In this document: positions 35,761 to 48,500 of the stretch, piece after piece
How positions within the stretch are numbered: the stretch's first letter is position 1
How the letters are laid out: every line of letters starts with the position of its first letter
Assembly: GCA_023333565.1 (NCBI GenBank)
Contig: JAJKFH010003627.1
Coordinates: forward strand, 7,235,501 to 7,299,500
Source: Puffinus mauretanicus
Taxonomy: Eukaryota; Chordata; Aves; Procellariiformes; Procellariidae
Reading direction: 5' to 3'
DNA: 64,000 nt
The notes under the pieces: model-generated
The model's database searches: none
What the model saw: the letters and a program-made list of their open reading frames with translations, nothing else
Told to the model about the DNA's origin: nothing
Position numbers and translations under genes: made by a program

Positions 35761-38700
35761 TGAGGAGTGGGCTAGCAGAGGAGAAGCGGGCTTGAAAGCC
35801 AAAAGCAGTTAAAAACAAAGGGCAAAGCAGATGCCTCTGTCTGAGGGTGAAGGCTTCGGAAGCTGCTCCTGGGGGAAAAGGCTCAGCCCTTCCCTCCCAG
35901 CTGAGCTTTGGCAGAGCACGGCTTAGGGGCACCCAGGGCAGCAGCTACCAGAGATGGGAGGTCTGGTGGTTTCAACTGAAGGGCCGGTTCTGGGCAGCTT
36001 CTAGGAGCAATCAATCAAACCCCGTGGGGAAACTGAGGCACGGGGAGACTGCACAGCCTGAAGGCAATTCTTGAGCGCTTCTCAGTGATGTGAAATGTGG
36101 TGCTGCTCCCTCAGGACAGCTGCATTCCTGCAGCTGGCAATGCATTTCCCATTTCATATACAGCCACATCTTGAGCAAAAATGTGTTACAGAGAAGCAGA
36201 AGTGCTCTCCGACCAAACGCTCCTGGGCTGTTAACAAACCTAAAGTGCCAACACCATGCTTTTGGTCATCTGTGGAGTATCTCTGGCTCCGAGCTCAAAA
36301 TTCACAACCCAGCCAACATCACAAACCTGCCAAAGAGCCCCCACTCCTCTGCAGTCCCACCATGCTCTCTCCTGGCTCTCATAGACACTCAGTTCCTGGG
36401 CCAGGGAGTAATTTTACAGCAACATTATCGGAGTGCTTAAACAAAAATAAGGAAGTGAAGAAACTCTTACTGTGTCCAACATATGCAAAGACCAGTGTCC
36501 CCTTCCTGCCTGCGGAGTTATTTCTCAAATTCCTCGACCTTGTACCACTCTCCAGGGCCTCTCCTGTAGCTGATTAGGAAATGCCCCAATCCCCTGATGA
36601 ACGGGTGAAGCTGTGATTATACTAATCAACTGCTCATTAGTGTTACTTGGCTTCAGCTGATCATACACCAGCCCCATGGTGTACAGCCACCTCTTTCACT
36701 GAGGGATGGAGGAGCTCCTCATCTCTGTTGCTATCCCTACCTCCTTTTGCCCGCAGATGGAGAAGGGCCCTCCAGGGCACCATGGAGGCCTGGCAAGCAA
36801 ATCTCCTCTCAGCTGATCTGAGCGCTGTTTCAGACTGTGGATTGATCACCCCAGCGCTGTGCCCCTGCGTCTCAGCTAGGGAGTTTCGGGAGTTTTGGAC
36901 CCTGAGAGGCTTCCAGGGGACAGCCAACTGCCACCGAGGGCTGAGAGCCATGCGATAAGCGCTACAGATCACGATGTGCCAAGACAGAAGGAGGTCTACG
37001 AGAGCCACTTCATTTAGCGACCAGCATAGCCTCCACAGGGGACCCTCAACTCTAGTGAGCTGTAGGTGGCCACAAAGCCAACAGCTCTGACCCTAAAAAC
37101 AGCCAACAGGGAAGCAAGCTGATTATAAAAGAGCAGCATGAGCACCATTGCTTTCATGGCAGCTTTGGGTCCAGCCCTCCAGCCACAGTGCAGCTGCTGC
37201 AAAGCAAAATTATTGGAAAGGGAGAGTCTTGCCAGCTGGCAAAAATCAAAAGCCAGCAAATATTTCATCACCTGTCCAAAACTCCCTTCAGGTCTCCATG
37301 TAGCCCCTGTTTCCCACCCCCTTTCCCAGTTCACATCTCTAGAGTGTGCTCCTGTCTTGTCTCCTCTCCCATTCCATCCTCACATCACTCACAACCACTT
37401 TGAAGCCAACTCTCCCCAACCCCACATACCCCCTTGGCAGCTTGGCTTAAACAGCCCTTGGGCAACTGGTCCCCACAGCCACCACCTTGCCTCTCCCACC
37501 ACCAGACTTCCCAGGACTGTGATGGAGTTAAAGCTGCTCCAGAGTGTTTCACCCCCAGGTCTCACAGTCTAGCTGCAAGGAGGAGAGCCAGGAGAGGGTA
37601 TTTATGGCAATGAAACTGTGTCCCCTCAGGAGGCTGAGCCGGAGGATTGTGCTCTGCAGGTGCCATCCTTCACCTTATCCTCACACCCCCACGTCCTGCC
37701 AGCCCCTGCTAATTCACACGAGATAATTAACCAATGCTCCATCAGCTGCTTTCATATCTCCAGAAGGCGGCAGAGGGGTGTTTCTGCACGTGCACGCACA
37801 GAGCACCCATGTGTTGCCAGCTCAAAGTCAAACCGCAGGACAGAGCCTGGGGAGAGCAGAGACCCCAGCAGGCCTGGGGGAGACGAGGGTGCAGTGACAG
37901 GGTGATTTGCCTGGTGCACCACAAAGCCTGGTTGCGATCTGGGGACTCAGACACCCTCTCCTGCCAGAAATGGAGCAAGCTATCTCTGTTTGCATGGGAG
38001 ATCTCTTCAGATGTCTGGGGATGGGCACTTGAAGAGAACAGACCCCTCGGCTGGAGAGAGCAGGGACCTTCAGCACTGGAGCCAGAGGAGGCTTCAACTC
38101 CTGTCCATGTCCCTATGGATGTGGCAGCTCTAAGAGCCAGGCCCTGGGCAGGCAGAAGAGACACCACTGGTCTCATTCCTCCTCCTTCACAGATGTGACA
38201 TGGGACAGAAATCTCCGTGGGCTGCCTGCAGTCCCTGGAGCATCCCTGCAGAAGCCGCTGCTCTTCCCTTCAGGTCCATCATCCTGACAGCTCTCCCCAA
38301 AGAGGTCTTGAAACGGAGACCCCAGCACAGCAGAGTGCCAGGGACACATTCACCGCCGCGTCCTGGCAAGTCTCAGCCTCCTCCAGCCTTCCTCGCTGAA
38401 GGCTGGCGATGCAGCCATGCTCTCCCCCTTCCCTTTCCTCCTTTGCTCCATCCTGTCAGTCAGGCTCTGGCTCAGAAAGGTTTCCTCGCACGACAGCTAC
38501 ACTGGCTTTAGAGAGATGCAATTAAGATGAAACCCACTTATTTAAAGCGGCTCCTCTCCCAGCACCGCTCTAATGTCACCTTTGATCACTGAAACCAACC
38601 CAGCTCACAGATTGCCAGGGATGCGTCCTTTCATTTTCTCCCTCTCCCCCTCGCTCCATTCAGGCAAAACTAGTTTCTTTCTTCCTGCTGGTGCTCCAAG

Positions 38701-41700
38701 CATTTTGCAGAGGAAAGGACCTGTCATTTTTGCATTGACCAGCGGGGAAAACAGAGCCAAAAGCCCTGGCTGTGGCCCATGAAGGTCGGAGAGGTCGCGT
38801 AGACGATGCTGTGTGTTGGGCTCAGACAGGCTTGGCCCGGGCACAGTGCTGCCCCGTGGCTGTGCTGCAAGTGAGGATGGGCTGCAGCAGGGCAGGGACC
38901 CCTGTACCAACACATCTGGGAGGAAATACCCTGAATTTATTGGGGGAGAGCAATCATTGATGGGGGAGGCTGGACCATTTCCACCACATAACAGTCAGTT
39001 CTGCTTAAACCATCACTTAGGCACAGACTTAGCTTTAAACCCCCAGGCAGGCCCTGCTCTCACATGCATACAGGAGCTGCTGGATCAGGACCCCCTTCTT
39101 CTCAGCAGTCCCCATCCATCCCCACACACACATCTGATTGTCAGGCATTGAAACCCCTGATCTCTTCGCCGTTAAATGCATCCTTCAGGTTGCATTTTCT
39201 ATTAGACCGGAGGTTTCCTGGTTGTCAGCGCTTCCACCCACGCAGGCAGCTCTCTCCTGAACTCTGTCTCGCTGCCTCCAACCCTCCCTGCGTCGCATTT
39301 TCTTTGGAAATGGAGAGCAAATACATGTGTATCCCCCGCTCTCCCCGGGAGAGGGCAGAGCAATTTACAGGGTTCCCTGGGTGGACAGGCTTCTTCATCT
39401 GAACTCTTACTTCAATCTATTTTGTTTTGATCTGCAGGAGAGATGTCTCTTCCCGCAGGTGCAGAGAAGAGCGAGAAGCTGCCCTGTTACAAAACACCAG
39501 TGATTTGCAATTCGTCACCAGCCCAGGCCCAGGTGCACGCTCTCTGCCATTGCAGGCTGACACTTTCCTCTAATGCTTAGAAGCAGAAGTTGTCAGGCCA
39601 AAAGTCTCAGCACTGACATTACAGGTTCCTTCTGATCTCTCCAAAGATCTCGGATTTAGCAGCTTCTGAGGATTTCTGAGCACGCAGCACGTTGCTGCCC
39701 TACCTAGGTGACAGCCCCCGGGCCAGGGTCTAGGTCCTGCTTAGAGCTGGTGTGACCCTGCAGGGAGGGACCCCAGCCCCTGGCTCAGCTACATCATTTG
39801 GTCATCCTTCGCAGGGAGGAATTGGTCAACTCTCAGCAAGAGGGACAGTTTTAGAGGGAAGCCCAGCCCTGCACCCCCAGAGGCATCCCACTCCAACAAG
39901 CTGTTGGGGGGCTACACCCCCTTTCCTGCTTTGGTTAGGGAGCATTAACACTGCTGGGGGCAGCAGGGAAAGATTAAATGCTCCCTCTCCCCCTCCTGGT
40001 CCATGATGCTAGTTGAGCTGACGCTGGCTATCAAGATCTCGGTGCTTCAGGAGAGAGGTCTCAAGGATGGCTCTGGGGAGGACAGCGAAGAAACCAGCCC
40101 AGGTGCTTCTTTCTGCCTGTAAGTCAGTCCAGATGGGCCATCGCTAATCTGCTGAGAGCTGGCTCCTCTTCAGGGCAGCTTGTACAAAGATGAGCTGATC
40201 AAGTGTGGCAGGGCTTCCGCAGCACGCCCTGCCGCTAGCAGCCAGAGAGGGTTAAACACAAGGCAAATGTTTTCTCAGGAACACTGCGATCTCTCGACAG
40301 CACAACCCCCCTCTGCCCGCAGCCGTGGAGCTTAAACAGCGACTGGCTGAGAGGTTGTCCCTGCTGCCTGCCTCCTCTGGGTCTCTCCTCCTGCCCTCTC
40401 ACCGGCTTTTGTCACTTAAAGGTGTGATCAGGAAATGGAGGGCTTTTAAAAACACTGCTATTAAGAACAATAAAAATAATAGAGCAGGAACATATGTCTC
40501 TCCGCAGGCCCATCACCTTCTGCTTGCTTGGATTGAAGTGTTTTGCCATCAGAGCATGACAGCATGCTGATACATCACCAGAGCCGCAAAGCTGCTGGCT
40601 TTATTACTGTCATTAACCAGGTTTTCTAAAGAAAGGCAATAGCACACCATGTGGAACTGCCTGTGTGTCAGCCCACCCTCATAACTTTGGAATCGGTCAG
40701 CTAATTTAACCCATGTTGCTCAAAAGGTGGAGGTTGCCAGAAGGCTCGGTTTGTGCATGTGCCGCTGGAAGAGGCAGTAGGATGGGGCAGATCCCCAGGA
40801 GAGCTCAGCCCCTCACTAGTCACCAGAGAGAGCCCTGGGAGAGTGTGCAGTGCCCCACCTCATTCCTTTTTAGACTCCAGGAAAACATAGGAAAACAGGA
40901 TTTTTTTTAAGCTCTGCTGCTCAGGGAACATCTTGCTGGTTTTCTGGTCCAGGATGGAACAAGCACCAAGTTACAGGACCTCTGTCCCCATTTGTCCTGC
41001 CATAGCGCTGGCAGCAGGCAATTCCCAAAGCCTCGGTTTGAGGTAGGTACTGAGAGATCCCATGTCCCAGAGAAACTCCTGAGGGCTTTTTCAGGACATC
41101 CAGACTGGGCTGGCTAAATAGGGATAACTGGTTATCCTAACCCAAACTCAGCAGCTGCGCAATGCTCCTCTCCAGGGACCCAGTCCTGGGTTGAACAATC
41201 AAGCAGCCATCTTCACGATCATTCCTCCAACCTCTCACAACTCAGCTCTGCTCCTAACACCGCAGTTCCCAGTCAGACCTGTTTGGGCACTGGCTCTGAA
41301 AGGCTTTCCATCTCATCCCTCCATATTCTTCAATTCATTCTCCCCGAGGGCTGCTGGTTTTCTCATGGGCTGCTTGGGGAAGCAGGTCCTCTGGTGAGGT
41401 TAGGGCTGCCCATCTGCTTTAACAGCCCAGGGGAAAAGCGGAGAATATGAGCCTTCACACACAACCGCAGGCGATGCTGCATGCCCAGGAGCGCAAGACC
41501 AAGGTTGCATTGCCTGGGTGACACCCAAACCACCATCCATCACCCCAGCACTAATCCAGGCAAGCAGCCAGACTGGCAAGCACAGGGAGGGTTTCCCATG
41601 GAAAGCTGAAGTCAGTCCAAGCCATGGGCGTGATTCTGCCAAGAATCCTTGCTCCTCACGCTGCAGGACCCTGAGGAGCTGGGAGATCTCTCCATTGACT

Positions 41701-41952
41701 ACTTGGAGCTCACACGTGTTTTAGTCTGTCACTTCAGTCCACTCCTACACAGCTGTGACCAGGCTTCTCGCTATGGGATCACACTGTTTACCAATACACG
41801 CACACAGGCTTTTAGCTAAACAGCAGGGCTGGAGCAGTTTGTTCTTGCTCATATTTTCTTCCTTCGTTAATAAGGCAAATAATCTGTTTAAGTAAGCAGG
41901 GAAGAATTGCTCTTGCTACTTTACTTGCTTCTTGTTGAAAGCAAGATTGCCC

Positions 41953-41981
41953 TGATAAGAGCCTGGGTGAGGCAGATAAGG
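41953..41981. promoter_or_regulatory. Pair of GATA-factor motifs
   Basis: TGATAAG (41953-41959) and CAGATAAGG (41973-41981) are two strong GATA consensus sites in the same orientation, about 20 bp apart, in unique sequence. They might mark a blood or endoderm enhancer. Occupancy is unknown. Confidence 0.3.
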
Positions 41982-44900
41982 CTTTCATAACTGCCTCTCC
42001 TCTAGTAAAATCTCAGTTGTTACTGCTGTGATTTAGGCTCTCCTGTCCCCTCAGTGGGGGCAGAAGGGAGGATTTCACCCTGTCCAGCAATTGCATCCCT
42101 GACCCACATCAAACTGATGTGCGTTGTGCACAAACAATGGTGTTCAAGGATTGACCGACTTCCTTATGGTGAGAAACCCCAAGTGCCCAAATCAGCTCTG
42201 GGGTGGAGCATGTCCCAACACCACACTGTTTAGACTGGCAATAAGCAACTATAAAGAAAACGGAGTGGGATCTAAAGATCAATCCACACCAAAGGCTTAA
42301 AACTGAGCTGAACTTCTGGCCAGGGTTTAAACTACACAGCAGCATACCCTTAAAGTAAAGCAGCAAAATAAATAGAGTCACCGAAACAGTCACACTCACA
42401 GAGTCTCCAAGGTCAGGATTTTCACACCTCCCTCTCCTGTGCATGGGCTTTCAGAGTCCATTTTTCACAGGTATAGACAGTCACAAGCCTGTGAGAAAAA
42501 AAACAAACCACACCAAAAACCAGGGAGATTACTTCAACTGTTGTCATTCCCTGTCTCCCAGCAACAACCATGTCTTCTCCTCCTTGCTCCCCTTCCAGCC
42601 TCTCGCAGCTGGCAGAGATCTTCTTACGAACAAACAAGGCTCCCTGCAGCGAGGGTTGCCTGGGAGGGTCTGATGCTTCAGTCTAGCATGAGGATGATCT
42701 CTTCACCTGCAGAGGTGACGGTTCTTGGTTTACTTTTAACCATCAGCTCTCAGACCTCCATTTGTGAAGATCACCAGCCCCATTCCAGGGCTGAGCAGCT
42801 GGTGACAGTGTCTGGGCTGACACCCAAGTGTCAACAGGGCGGTTCTGTATTTCCACCCAGACCCGACCCTGGGAGGGGAGGTGAAACATAAGCATGTGAG
42901 AAGACACTGTCACCTCACCCTGTCTAACTAGTCACATTAACCCCAGGACAAGTTCCCTGGGCTTGTGTTATTAATGTTGCCTCAGCTAGGCTGAGGGAGG
43001 GCTTCCCAGGGCAGGGATTTTGCTCTAAGAGACCTTTCTGTGCCTGTCTCAGGAGGGAAATTAGCAGTCTGAGCCTCCTCCAGAGCTTTTCCTTTTTCCA
43101 ATTAATGCATGAATAATCAGCATAATTTCATGCCAATTGTTTTGTGTTCCTACACCACGGAGGTTCTCTGCTCCTCTGCTACCCAACCCCTCTGCTCCTT
43201 TCAATGAAATTGATTAAGTGCTAAACCACAACTTCTACATCCTCAAAATCATTCACACAACTGGTGTTGCAACAGAGCCGGACAGAGGCAGATGCACATC
43301 CTCAGAAGGCCATTGGCACATTAAAGTCGAGCACAATCAGTGTTTGAGGACTTCCAGGAAAGACTTGTTGAGAAGAGGTTGTGGCTGGGCACTTCTTTTG
43401 AGGTGGCTCTGAAAGGACTCCATCAGCTTACCCACATGCGTAGTCAACCATGCCTGCCTGGGGATAGCAGAATTTGACACCTCTATAGATGTGTTTTCCT
43501 AACATTTTCAGCTGTCCTCACTTCAGCTATCAGGAAATGCTAGAGGAAGGCCAAATAATTCTTCTGGCCTGTGCTGGAAACATTGCCATCAAACACTTAT
43601 TTCAGCTTGCAGGTGGTTGGGACTGCCTGCATGCTGGGGAAAATCAGTTGCTCTCTACTGCCTCACTAAAACCATTCTGGAAACATATTGTGGGTGTCCA
43701 TCCATTCCTTACTGGTCTCAGTGATGATGGGGGACCAGAAGGTTTTTCTTCAGAGCATTTGTGTGGGCTTTATGCCACCCCTTTGTCTATCCCAGGGAGA
43801 AGGTAGGAAGACATGCTCTCTATGCCATGAGCTTTCCTCTAGAAAATTTCAGGCCGAAAATCCACAGACAAGGGTAGAAAAATATCCTGGAGTAGTTAAG
43901 TCACACGCAGCCACTGAGGAACTCAAGGACCTCAGTAGGTACCAGCTACGAGGCCAAAGGCAAGGTGAATGTCTGTATCCCTGAAGGCAGACTTGTCTGA
44001 TCAGCTGTTCATATTGCCACCATGGTGCCTTTGTGTGCCATCATCAGGCAAATAAAGAATAATAACTATTAGCAAGTGCATTCAGCATGCAGTAGTGATG
44101 CAGTGTCTCAGCCAGAGGAAGGACTTCAGGATCCCTGGGGAACAGGGGAGCAGCAGCAAAGTTGTGTTCAGAGGAATTGCGATGCATGCTGGATTTAACC
44201 ATGGGAGCTACAAGGATTTATGGTCCATCGCAAATATGGGACCATATTTGAGTTCGCTAACTCTGTTTCTATCCCAATGGCATATTGTGCTTGGCTTCAC
44301 AATCTTGCAGAGAACGTGGGTTGGGCCCTGCTCATACCACATGTGAGCCATCCCCATTAAACTCAAGGGAATCTCTCCATTGCTGTCCAGGGATGCTGGA
44401 TCAAGGCTTCCTTAGATGCAAGGCTGCCAGGAGGAGGCCAAGTGCTGTGAGCCAGGGCCTAGGTCCAGACCATGAAGGTCCACCAGTGGCCCAGAGCCAT
44501 AGCCACTTACAGGCACAACAGGTCTTCTGACCCTTTTCCTCTGAGTGCAAAACAGCAGCAGAGTTATTAAAGCACCAGCTGGGCTGGCACAAATAAATCT
44601 CTCAAATCTGCCTGAAAAGCCAGAGTGGTACAAAACGACTCCTGACTTCCTCTTGGGTGCCCCTCTAGGCTCTGGGGCACCTGCCATCCTCCCTCCCACG
44701 TGTGTTTGTGGGCATATCCTCAAGCTGTGTTTACAAGGGATTTCAGGCTCTTTTAGGATAAGAGGTTGCTATAGAAACCGCAGATAGGAGATTGAGCTCA
44801 CTGGGAGAAGGCCTGGACTCTATTGGCTCAAACAATAGGGAAGCCCATGGGGGAATACATCTGGCTGGAGACCGAGCGTGGAGCAGAGTCTGTTTTAATG

Positions 44901-45490
44901 AACACATCCTCCTTTTGGGAAAAGTAGGAGACTGAATTTCTGCAGCCATCTCGAAGACCAAAAAGTTTCCAGTGCAAGAGGAAGATCCACTACACAGGGA
45001 ACACCAAGAGATTTCCAGCCTTGAGGTGGGATCTGGCCACCCAACAGAGTCTTGGGCTCAACCACCCTGCCAGAAAGCTTCTACCCAGCTAGAGCTTGGG
45101 CTCATAGATCAACACTGTTGTCACCACTTAATGCCTTTGGGTGGTCTGTGGGCAGGCAGATGGAGGTCACAGAAAATGCAGAGGAACTGAGTCAGGATGC
45201 GGCTGGATAAATGAAACCGGTTACAACAGACCAGTGAGGACAGAGCCATGAAGAAACCTGCACCAGGATCATTAAAAAGGTGACCAACTCTGATCCAGGC
45301 GAGAGCCGTTTCAAAATGCAAGCTGCAAACCAAGAAAATAGTAAGTCAGCCCCAGGGGCACATCTTCTCAAAGGTGGAATCTGACCACAGAAGTCAAACC
45401 AAGACATTTGGCTGCAGGCTGATGCTTGCCCCTTTTCTTATTTCCTCCTGCAGCCAGCCTCAACCAGGAAAAAAAACTACCAAAAACAAA

Positions 45491-45515
45491 CCCCCCCCCC
45501 CAAAAAAAAAAAAAA
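45491..45515. repeat. Poly-C/poly-A junction (C11 then A14)
   Basis: This closely resembles the C12/A13 junction at 3447-3471. Confidence 0.8.
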
Positions 45516-48500
45516 CCACACGCCACACCACCTGGAATAAAAACCTTCCAAAGAAAAACCTCCATGCAAAGCTCAGCTAGGGCTCATCAGCAAAAGGCTG
45601 TGATTAACTGCTGAAATAGCAGGGCATTTCCATTTCCAAAGGCAGAGCCACCACACAGCCCTGAGAAAACCTCTTCACAATCAGCCTGTGTTGAAACAAA
45701 CCCAATCAGTTAGACACTGAGGATGAGTGTCCCTCCATGGATCCCTGAGGGGAGCTGATCTGATTATAGACTGAGCCGGGGAGGCACTGGAAAGCCCCCA
45801 GTGGGGGGCTGCAGAGAAGAAAATCAGAGAGGAGTCTCAGACCAAAGAGCCCGTGAGCAATAAACTCAACTGGGTGCAAATAAGAGAAAGTGGAGGGAGA
45901 GTCTGCCTTGAAAAAAGAGGCAGATTGTCATATAACCTGCCTACTGAAGTGGTAGGCTGGGAACAAGAGAGCAGGTGAGTCTGATCTTCACAGTGGTCTT
46001 TGCGGCCTGAGCAGCTGAGAACCTAAGGAAGGAAAGCTCCAGCCCTGTTAGAACCTGGCAACTGCAGCTCTGGGAAGGTAATCCTTCTGCACCTACAAGC
46101 CACACCACAAGCCAAGAAAAGCCAAGAAGCACTTCCTACACCTCGGATGGCTGAAGCCTTGGCATGGTCACAGGGTGGAGGTGACATTTCCTTACCCTCA
46201 TGAATAGGCAGGTTAAGGCCAGCAGCAGGTTCCCCAGGGACTCTCTCCCCAGGCAGGCAGCCTGGTCACCCCACCACTGGCAGGCAACAGGGCCCAGATG
46301 TAGCGGTCAGCAGTCCATGTCTCACAAGCATCTCTAAGGTCAGCTCCAAGGAGATGCCTTTAGAATTAATTTGACCCTGCAATGCACAGAAACCAACATA
46401 CCACCAGTTGACCCAAAGCTGAACACCCCAGAACCTCTTGTATGTTGTCACTTGCCCCTCTCCTCAGGACTATTTCCCAGGCAGACAGAATTTGCCTTCC
46501 CCAACAGCTGGGTCAGACAAACCCTGCCAAAAGTCATAACCCCCAAAAAAAAGAGGCAGAACTTGTGCTCACATACTTAGAGCTAAGCTCATGTGTTGGA
46601 CTGGTCCTTTGGATGAGGTCCTCTGTTTCCCCACATTAGACACGCTCAACAGCAGAAAGGGCCTGGAGTTGGTGACTCAGAGCCCACCGACTGTCGTGTT
46701 GCACAGCACGGAGCACGGTCCCTCCTGTTACGCTGCAGCTGGGAGCTACAAAGGACCTTATGAGACAGACACCAGAGGGAAGCCGTGCAAAATAATCTGC
46801 AAACCCACATCTAATAATATTGCCAGATCCCCAAAGGGAAGGAGGAAGAGAAGCAACATGAAACCAACTGTCAAAACAATACACTCCCTGGTGTGGATAG
46901 GGAATGGGTTTCTCACTAGATGCCGGAGTTACTGGTTTAACCTTTCTGCTCACCCCTGTCTTCTCACTTTAAAGTAAAATGCTGATTTAACAGCAAGAAA
47001 AAAGAAGCGCAAAAAACAGGGTCGCAGCATCCCCTGGAAGTGGGGTCAAAGGACACCGGCGGACAGAACTAGACCTGGGAGGAAGGCAGGAGCTTTGGGG
47101 GGGAATGTGTGCTCTGCTAGGGGTCAGGACACCCTCCCCTTGGCCAGATCCTATCACAGGCAGCAGGATTCAGAGATACCCAGAGAAAGACACTGATGGT
47201 AACCGAACAAATCCCACTGGAGTCAGGCAGGAGCTTTTCCCTTCAGGAAAAGGGAAGAACAGCCCCTTAAGTGGAGCAAGAGACCCCATAACTGATTGAA
47301 AGGCCTTGGTCTGCCTATGCCACACTCATCTTTCTGCTCACGCATCCATGCCTTCATTCCTGCCATCCATCTTTCCACTCCTTTATTCCTACCCACATCT
47401 ATCTGACTGTCTCACACATCCATCCATCCAAAGCAGCGCTGGAGCTGTTTGGTACTTACAGCACAGTAACATCAAACTTCCTTTCTGAGCCAGGATCCAT
47501 CCAGTCCCCAAACTCTCAAACAAAAAGGTATTCCAATTTCTCAAGTCCTGCATTTGGAAAAACACATGACTTGCCCAGAGGAGAAATCAATGCCAGGGGC
47601 CTTGGCGAGGATGACGTATCTGTAGCCTTCCCCAGGACCACCCATCTGCAGGCAAGACCACCTGGATGGAAGCATGATCCTATTGTAATTAAGAGTATTT
47701 TTCAATACTGCTGCTGAAGGACAGGTAGGCGTATCCTCACCCTCCTCCATTTGTCATTTTCATAGTAAAATGAGCTAACAGTGCAGCAGAGGAGGCAAGG
47801 GCTGTTGCACTCACTGCTTGAAGAGCAGAGAAACCTCCAGAAGTGGCATCAGCAGGACACAGATGGAAGAAGCTCTTAAGAGAGCTACTGATACCAATGC
47901 ACCAGGAGAACCTCTTGGCTGGGACCAGCTCAGTTTACATTTCACATAGGGAACAGTGTGGGAAGTTTTAGTTAAGAAAAACAACATTTTAGGTTTGGAG
48001 TATGGAAATATTAAGGGCTGTCTGGTATAGTGAAAAACTAGAGGCTCGGTCCGCATGTGTGCAAGCATAAAGAGGCCATGAGCAAAGCTGCACCTAAGAG
48101 CACTGAGGGGTGGGAACACAGAATGTGATTTCCCCAGGTAGAAGAGGAGGATCTGTGTTTCAATGATCTCTCTCCTAAAAACACAGCATGGCACCAACTC
48201 CTCTAAGCACACCAGGTTCTGGGACAGAGGAAGCAGCGATCAGGCTGCCAGCAGAGACTATTTGTGCAAAAGCTGTAGAGGTCAGCCCATAACCTCTTTC
48301 CCCTGCCTTAGGGGGCACACAGCCCTTTGGGCCAGCTTAAAGCTCCATAGCCTTGGGGAGGGCATGTGGGAATGAACAAGCCCCAGCTGCGATGCTTGGT
48401 CCCAGCCTAAGGCTCAGTGGAGAAAACAGGAGGGTTGGGAGTTGTGACTTCTGCAGCTTTGGGACACTTCCACGTACTGCAAGCCCAGGCACACACCTGC

